Shown: positions 57,369 through 64,000 of the stretch, piece after piece
How positions within the stretch are numbered: position 1 is the stretch's first letter
How the letters are laid out: each line of letters opens with the position of its first letter
From: Panax quinquefolius
Taxonomy: Eukaryota; Streptophyta; Magnoliopsida; Apiales; Araliaceae
Direction: 5' to 3'
Assembly (NCBI GenBank): GCA_020205615.1
Contig: CM035171.1
Location: 12,738,625-12,802,624 of the forward strand
DNA length: 64,000 nt
Notes under the pieces: model-generated
Database searches by the model: none
What the model was told of the DNA's origin: nothing
The model's input: the letters and a program-made list of their open reading frames with translations, nothing else
Program-made: the position numbers and the translations under genes

Positions 57369-59329
57369 GGGAGAGCGTTTGTTGTGACCTCCCAGAAAGT
57401 AAGGAACCCGAACGAGGTCATCACGGGTAAGCTTATCATAAACTCTAGCGAAGTCTATACCTTATTTGATACCTGGGTTCTACCCATTCTTTTATTTCTC
57501 CTACTTGCATTTCAACGATTAAATTTGACTCGGAGAAATTAGACTTTGACTTATCTGTTGAAACTCCATTAGAGAAACCTTCATTACATCCATCGCTTTA
57601 TAAGTCTTGTTTGATTCAAATCGGTAATCGCACGTTACCCGTCGATCTTATCTCCTTAAAATACTTGCAGATTTGACGTGATTCTAGGTATTGATTGATT
57701 AACTACTCATCATGCTAAAATTGATTGTTTTCATAAGGTTGTTAGCTTTCATATTCCTAATAAACCTATTATGCGAATTCAAGCGACCAAACCATTAAAA
57801 TCAATCACGGTCATCTCAAGCCATAAAGCTATTCGTTTATTGAAAAACGGATGTCAAGCTTTCTTAGCTCATGTCACGAATTTAAACAAAAATACGCCAA
57901 ATTTGAAGGATATTTCTATTGTTAATAAATTTTCCGACGTATTCTCAAGAACTTCCCCGCCTACCCCAGGCGTGAAGTTGAATTTTGTATTGACCTTGAA
58001 CCCAGACAAAACCCATTTCCAAAGCCCCATATCGAATGGCTCTATTGAACTTTAGGAGTTAAAGACCCGATTGCAAGAATTGTTAGACATTGGTTTCATT
58101 CGTCCCCAAGACGCCTCCTTAGGGTGCTCCTCGTTCTATTCGTGAAGAAGAAAGATGGGAGTATGCGACTTTGTATTGATTATCGGGAGTTGAATCATGT
58201 CACCATCAAAATAGGTACCCATTGCCACGTATTGATGACCTCGTTTGATCGCCATAAGGAGCATAATTTTTTTCAAAGATCGATCTTCGCTCGGATATCA
58301 TCAATTTGAAGGTTAAAACCGAGGATATTCCAAAGATCGCCTTCGAACTCTCAGACGGGCATTATGAATTCTTAGTCATGTCTTTTGGATTGACTAATGC
58401 TCCTGCTGCCTTCATGGATATGATGAACCGAGTATTCAAGGAATATTTGGATCACTTTGTGGTCGTCTTTATTGATGACATCCTTATTTATTCCAAAAGC
58501 CGTGAAGATCATGAACAACACTTGAGGCTGATACTCCAAAAGCTTCGTGAATATAAGCTTTATGTCAAGTTAAAGAAATGCGAGTTCTGGCTTGAGGAAG
58601 TAGCATTCCTTGGGCACGTAGTATCAAGTCATGGAATATCCGCCGACCCTAAGAAAGATTAAAGCTATTCAAAGTCGAAGCAACCCAAATCGGTGACCAA
58701 GTCGTGAGCTTTCTCGGTTTAAATTTGTTATTATCGAGATTCGTGGAAGGATTTTCTCGAATCGCTACTCCATTAACTCACCGACTCGAAAGATACAAAG
58801 TTCCTATTGGAGCGAGGAATGTGAGAAGAGTTTTCAAGAACTCAAAGGAGACTCATTTCAAAGACTGCTCGACAATACCATATGGTTCGGAGGGATTTGT
58901 CATCTACAGTGATGCTTCGGGCAAAGGGTTAGGATGTGTTCTCATGCAACATGGGAAAGTCATAGCCTATGCCTCAAGACAACTCAAAGAATATGAGAGG
59001 AATTATTCTACTCATGATCTAGAGTTAGCAGCTGTTGTCTTCGCACTTAAAATTTGGAGGCATTACTTGTATGGAGAGAAAGTGGAAATCTTTACGGATC
59101 ATAAAAGCCTCAAATATTTCTTCACTCAAAAGGAACTCAACATGCGACAACGACGTTGGCTTGAACTATTGAAAGATTATGATCATACCATCCAATACCA
59201 TCCTCGAAAAGCGAACGTGGTAGTATGATTTATTGAGTAGTAAGATCATATGCGGCACGAAAAGTAATATTCACAACACAAAAGCCCATTTTGTGTGACT
59301 TGCAAAGGATGGAGATAGAGTTAAAGACT
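57369..59329 (+). pseudogene. Second chromovirus: protease, RT and RNase H
   Basis: Protease part: SREVYTLFDTWVLPILLFL (about 57445-57500, active site broken by extra bases at CTGG) and [30 protein letters not shown] (58140-58203), [40 protein letters not shown] (58306-58662). RNase [57 protein letters not shown] (58704-59228). It is closely related to the 38-43 kb element. Less damaged than that copy, but still broken by about five shifts. Confidence 0.85.
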
Positions 59330-59334
59330 CCAGG
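59330..59334. repeat. 5-bp target-site duplication (CCAGG), left
   Basis: CCAGG, repeated at 61864-61868. Confidence 0.88.
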
Positions 59335-60201
59335 TGTAAGACCCCAACTTTTATAAATAAAGATGAATTTTCTATAAATATTATTTTTGAATATTATGGA
59401 ATAAATTTGATATAATGTTATAGTTGTGGGTAATATTTATAAATTTTGCAAAGTAAGCAAGTTGTTATAAAATATTCGTTTGGTCGGGGAATATTCTTTT
59501 TGTCTTGGAATATTCGTACGATGGCTCAATCATTGGTGGACCCCACAAATCAAAGTATTGTCGTAGTTAAAAAGCGACAAAATTATCTTTCTATAAAAAT
59601 AACTACAGAGGTGTTACCGTTAAAACCGCTGAACTACCCGGTAGTAAAAGTACAATGTCTGGCGTAGTTGTATAGTAGCACACGATATTGATTATTGATG
59701 CTCACGTGAGAAGTCACTCAATATGCTCAATTATTACTCACAAGAATTGCCGCATCATATCTCTTATATTATTGATTCAATTATTGTCACAAAGATCATC
59801 CTCAGATAATATGTTATAGTATTAAATCAATAATTGAGACGACAAGTTATAAATGATTAATAATTGTTGAAAGATTAAATATATGTTGATTAAAAATAAA
59901 ATGATTTGTGGTAATATTTATTCAATCCTTGATGTATATAAAGAGTCTCATTATGAGACGTTTGTGGTAAGTTTGATTATTTTATGGGGGCCCATATGTC
60001 ATCATCTAAGAGTCTCTTCGTCAATAGTAATTACCTTCACAATAGTAATTACCTTTTCGAGCGTCCACCACTTGTCGTTTCACATTACAAACCCACTTGT
60101 CGTTTCACATTATAGGCGTCCAAACCACTTTTCTTTTCACATCACCAAATCCAAGCCACTTGCCTTTTCACATGGCAAAAGTGCTTAAGCTAGAAATCTT
60201 C

Positions 60202-60209
60202 TATAAATA
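60202..60209 (+). promoter_or_regulatory. TATA box of the solo LTR
   Basis: TATAAATA followed by AGAGAGAGAAAG/AGAGAATAGAGAGAG leader sequence. Confidence 0.7.
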
Positions 60210-60405
60210 GAGGCCTAGTGCTTCATTATTTTCACTTAATTCATTCAAGCTATAGAGAGAGAAAGTATAGAGAGAATAGAGAGAGAAGAAGAAGAGTATT
60301 TTGTTACTACACTATCGCAGATTCAATCTCCTACTAAAAGTAAGGGGTGTTATTCTTTCTTATTCATGAAGAGAACTATTGTTATTCCATTGCTTATTAT
60401 TCTGT

Positions 60406-60775
60406 TGGAATAACCTGTATACGCGGTTTACCCTATACTTGGTGACATTCTTCTATTATTCTATTGGAACATCCTGTCTGTGTGTTTTACACCGGACCTG
60501 GTTCCGTCTTTATTATTATTCTATTGGAACATCCTGTCTGTGTGTTTTACACCGGACCTGGTTCCGTCTTTATTATTATTCTGTTGGAACATCCTGTCTG
60601 TGTTTTTACACCCACCTCGGTTCCGCTTTTTATTATTATTCTCGTTGGAACATCCATGCTCGTGTGTTTTACGCCGGACCGGTTCCATTCTTTATTATTC
60701 TCGTTGAATATCACATGCATGCGCTTTTACGGGACCGGTTCCGTTATTTATTATTCTCATTGGAATAACTTTGCC
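60406..60775 (+). repeat. 60-bp tandem repeat in LTR, about six copies
   Basis: Unit TATTATTATTCTATTGGAACATCCTGTCTGTGTGTTTTACACCGGACCTGGTTCCGTCTT in the best two copies, which differ by one base (60466-60585). Outer units are diverged. The ORFs here are repeat-encoded and not genes. Confidence 0.9.
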
Positions 60776-61069
60776 TGTAAGTACCTATCGCATGCATGGT
60801 GATTTCTTTTGTTATTCCATTCTTTATTATACCCAATTGGTTAAAACTTTGACTTCTATACTCCATGAAATTAGTGGAATATCCTTGATATTTGCGCTTT
60901 ATCTAGTATCCTTTCATGGAAATATTCTTCTCAATATTCTTGAATTTTACTCTACAAAGCAAAGATCATGTCGATAGTTTGATGTTATTGGTTCCTAGAT
61001 AAATTAATTCTTGAACTTGTTTTATTGAATATCATTGTCATCATCCTCATGTTTATATTATGTTAAAAG

Positions 61070-61320
61070 TCATCATGGCCGATGGTGCATAGATGGACTT
61101 GGTATGATTATGACCAAAGACTATTTGGTGTAATCATGACCGTAATGTTACAAATGATGTGGTAAAAATCCTCGATGGCCTGTAGTGCATTGATGGATGA
61201 TTGTTGGCATGATCATGACCATTAATGAATACACAAATATTCTTGGCCCGTAGTGCATGAATAATTGTGGTAGTGATACTAAAGAATATCCTCGTCAGTA
61301 GTGCGGGGGTGATTCGATGA
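61070..61320. repeat. GGCC..GTAGTGCAT repeats in the solo LTR
   Basis: Four to five units built on CATGGCC(GATG)GTGCATAGATGGA / TTGGCCCGTAGTGCATGAAT. Position and core (GTAGTGCA) correspond to the hairpin arrays of LTRs A, B, D and E. Confidence 0.6.
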
Positions 61321-61863
61321 TGTGGAATATTTATTAAAGTCGAGTCTCAAATATATACAATGATGAAAAAAACCTTTTAAATCATAAAAGATAGTAGATC
61401 TTTTTTCTACTTGACTCTTTTAATGGATTGTTGGTTCATTGTAGTTAAACTTGATGTTCATTATATTTTATCGGTTTAACACTTTTGTGAGGCTAATGAA
61501 AATTTATTCTCGCATTATCTTAGTCATAATATTTCTTCTCGAGCTAGTTGAGCTCACCCTTTCTTTCACTCCTTTATCTCTTGTGAAATGAGAATATAAA
61601 TTTGGGACGAGTCCTGGGAACGGAGTAATGGTCCGGAGGGATAGCATTAGTAGTCCTCACTATTCGTGAAATAGTGTGATAATAATTGTAATGAGGACTC
61701 CTTTTGAGTTTGTATGATCTCTAGTAGACAATATTTGTATTCAAACTCACGCTTTATGTCGTATTGTACACTACGCTTATATTAGTAAGTTGTATTTAAA
61801 TTCTGTACCATGTATCTGACTACCCAAGATGGGTGATGTATACCTAATTTTGAGGGCATCACA

Positions 61864-61868
61864 CCAGG
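61864..61868. repeat. 5-bp target-site duplication (CCAGG), right
   Basis: Exact copy of 59330-59334. Confidence 0.88.
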
Positions 61869-62695
61869 GACCCATATGATGATGGCGAATATACGAGTAG
61901 AACCGACTTTAATCGATAAAGTTAAAGTTGCTCAAGCTACAGACCTGGAGCTAATGCGTATGAAGAAGAAAGTGCAAGAAGGTGCTATCTTGCTAAGCAA
62001 GAATCGATGAGGAAGGAATACTTGAGTCAACTCCGACTTTGTGTTCCTAATAACCCCTAATTTAAAGTATAAAATCATGATGGAGGCGCACAACACACCA
62101 TTTACAATCCATCCTGGGAGTACCAAAATGTATCGTGATCTTTGACATACATTTTGGTAGTGGCAATATAAGAGAGAGATATAAGAGTTTATCTCAAGGT
62201 GTTTAACTTGTCAACGAGTCAAGCGCGAGCATCAAGTACCAAAAGGTCCATTGCAGAACCACTTGAAATTCCGAATGGAAGTGGGGAGCACATTACCATG
62301 GATTTCGTTACATCGGCTTCCTAAAGTTTCTCAAGGCATAGATGCGATTTGGGTCATTGTTGATAGATTGACCAAGTCCGCTCATTTCTTGAGATACGAG
62401 AAACTTATACACTTGAACATCTTGCTTCAGTATGTACATAAACGAGGTTGTAAGATTGTATAGTATGCCAAGATCCATAGTTTCCGATCGAGACCCAAGA
62501 TTCACTTTAAAATTTTGGGTTAGTTTGCAAAAAAGCTATGGGCACCGATTTACGATTTAGCTCAAAGATATCATCCTTGATTTGACGGGCAATGGAGAGG
62601 ACGATTCAAACTCTTGAAGATCTATTAAGACTCGTGTCCTCGACTTCAAGGAAGTTGGGACAAGTTCTTACCATCAGTGGAGTTTTCTTACAACA
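61869..62695 (+). pseudogene. Second chromovirus: integrase, truncated by CACTA
   Basis: [20 protein letters not shown] and MKKKVQEGA (61890-61990) lead into zinc-binding HNTPFTIHP and CLTCQRVKRE (62088-62230). The core has IDAIWVIVDRLTKSAHFL (62338-62395), SDRDPRF (about 62485-62505) and a Thr/Leu segment. It stops at FLTT|CACTA. Its C-terminus, chromodomain and 3' LTR are not in the window. Confidence 0.82.
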
Positions 62696-62739
62696 CACTA
62701 CAAGAAAATCAAAGCTATATGACGTTGTTGGCGATCGTC

Positions 62740-63135
62740 AAGATAAACTTTCGTCATTGAAACCTATAAATACGGGCTTTTTTATTATAATGACGACACG
62801 ACCGTCGCTAAAAACTCCACAAAACGCGCTTGAAGGTTTTACCGACTATTGAAAGTGGATATACCGACGACGATGATCGTCGCTATAAAGATTTGGTCAT
62901 GAGCTATCATGATTTTGGTCGTGATCGCTTCAGTATAGGTGAGATTTGGTTATGATCTATCATGACGGGCCGCCAACCGTCGCTATAGGTGAGATTTACA
63001 TGAAGTTATTGCGATTTTCAGGCCAATCGTCGCTATAGTGAGATTTGGTCAGAGATATTATATTATGCGCCGACCGTCGCTATAAATGAGATTTCATTGA
63101 GATATCAAGACGGTCGCCAATCGTCGCTATAGTTC
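62740..63135. repeat. CACTA subterminal repeats
   Basis: About six copies of (GAC/GCC)(G)ACCGTCGCTATA(GGTGAGATTT), roughly 60 bp apart, some inverted (GACGATGATCGTCGC). Such motifs bind the element's TnpA-type protein. Confidence 0.8.
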
Positions 63136-63560
63136 CCCAAATTTTTAAAGAAAATGCCGTTTCTATACAATAATTTTTATTTATTTTTACCTCATTAAGA
63201 AACATAACCACATTCAACCATCCAATCAATATAACATTTACAACTAAAAGAATAAAACAAATAAAGTCTATTAATGTATAATATCATCTAAATATACATA
63301 ACCATCCAAAATATCATTACTATGTATCAAAACAAAGATATAACCAACAACACATTTAACATATTTTAGTATCACATCTAACAAATTTTCATCAAAAAAA
63401 TAGTGTTACATATAACAAATTTCCAAAGAAGACGTGACATGTCACAGTGTCCTCTATAGGATTATTTGATCCGCTAATATCACCATTATCTCCTTCGTCG
63501 TATCGATCCTACAAATTAATTATCAAGTGAACTTGTTAATCCATAAAAACATAATGATAG
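63136..63560. other. AT-rich CACTA interior
   Basis: No coding sequence recognised; probably the 3' UTR side of the minus-strand transposon gene. Confidence 0.45.
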
Positions 63561-63920
63561 CCCCAAAAATTTAAGTATAAGTGAAGTGAGAGAGCAACAC
63601 CGATTGTTGGATTGAGCATTTGGGCTGATGAATTCTTCATAAATTCTCATATAATTGATAATAGTTCATCCACTTTCCTTGCGGTATCATCTCCTTTTTC
63701 CCGCACCTTTTCAACTCAAATTTTCAATTCTTGATTCTCACGTTGTACCTCATTATTTGTGGTCACGAGGCCCCAAGTGTTTGTAGTCATGGCACCAACT
63801 CCACCTTATCGAAGTCTACCATGTCTCCTCGGTCCAAGAACTTGTGCAAGTATATCATTCCGTCTCTGTACTATCGCTTTCACCAAACGATTCACGAGTC
63901 TTCTTTAACTCAATAATTTT
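63561..63920 (-). pseudogene. CACTA-associated ORF, C-terminal part (PF03004-like)
   Basis: Minus strand: NRLVKAIVQRRNDILAQVLG, then (after a stop) GVGAMTTNTWGLVTTNNEVQ and RENQELKI, with a charged helix after it. The order VLG-basic-Gly-G-TNTWG-coiled coil is that of the C-terminus of plant 'Ptta/En/Spm' transposase proteins. Two in-frame stops are present. It runs toward the left terminus, as expected for this family. Confidence 0.55.
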
Positions 63921-64000
63921 TCCCCGTGAAAATATATAAGGCAAATTATACACAACTTAAATATACAAGGCAACTTAAATATACAAGGCATAATAGGTTT

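Larger units (their letters stand above)
59335..61863 (+). mobile_element. Solo LTR, 2,529 bp, inserted between RNase H and integrase
   Basis: TGTAAGACCCCAAC...GAGGGCATCACA with CCAGG on both sides. The host pol frame before (RMEIELKTPG) continues after (ANIRVEPTLIDKVKVAQ). It contains its own TATA box, a 60-bp tandem repeat and a hairpin repeat array. Related to the other chromovirus LTRs but a distinct subfamily. Confidence 0.9.
62696..64000 (-). mobile_element. CACTA (En/Spm) transposon, left end, incomplete
   Basis: It begins CACTACAAGAAAATC, the canonical CACTA terminus, preceded by ACA as possible 3-bp duplication. Subterminal direct repeats (62860-63135) follow, and farther in there is coding sequence on the minus strand. 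The other end lies beyond 64000. Confidence 0.85.

Noticed and set aside
60379..60802. Three overlapping ORFs of 75-129 codons with repeated peptide units
   Set aside because: All are readings of the 60-bp LTR repeat in different frames; the repeat explains them without coding function.

Overview
This window is nuclear DNA from a flowering plant, most likely a eudicot. The base composition is AT-rich. The genes carry introns and TATA-type promoters, and most of the sequence is plant-type transposable elements (Ty3-gypsy Tat and chromovirus, Copia, hAT, CACTA, Stowaway-like MITEs). The species cannot be named from the sequence. No bacterial-style operon, CRISPR array, rRNA or tRNA was seen.

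Positions 1-21,500 hold the low-copy part. A 1.8-kb hAT element (405-2214) has a perfect 8-bp target duplication. Next to it is an intron-containing, decayed copy of the GPI mannosyltransferase 3 gene (PIG-B/APTG1; 2797-4686). The only gene that looks intact is an IBH1-like-1 (IBL1) atypical HLH regulator on the minus strand (6396-7022). Its intron ends one base before the ATG, and its 5' leader contains a 76-codon upstream ORF. A STOP1-like zinc-finger scrap lies at about 9262-9456, an old degraded LTR at 9937-12430, and a 4-kb solo LTR with perfect 5-bp duplications at 15813-19800. Three related Stowaway-like MITEs and many microsatellites are scattered between them.

Positions 21,515-55,085 are one nested insertion. 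The outer element is a minus-strand Tat-type Ty3-gypsy retrotransposon (21520-55080) flanked on both sides by CTAGG. It has a 5' LTR, gag, PR, RT, RNase H, a second archaeal-type RNase H, integrase, a 162-bp tandem repeat, an opposite-strand extra ORF (PF04195-like, with its own TATA box and an intron), and a 3' LTR. Two solo LTRs sit inside the extra ORF. An 18.6-kb block of chromovirus (Tekay/Del-like) sequence interrupts gag. That block has four roughly 2-2.7-kb LTR copies arranged head to head: one nearly full-length element on the plus strand and one strongly deleted element on the minus strand.

Positions 55,086-64,000 hold the far flank of the Tat insertion, then a Copia LTR and gag remnant carrying a 721-bp hAT MITE. 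A second chromovirus lies in the Copia remnant. Its pol is split by another solo LTR and then by the terminus of a CACTA element that runs off the window.

The gene content suggests a small genic island (IBL1 and decayed gene copies) beside a long heterochromatin-like nest. Many reading-frame breaks in the nest fall at CTG/CAG (CHG) sites and recur at the same place in independent copies, so part of the apparent decay may be consensus sequencing error at methylated sites.
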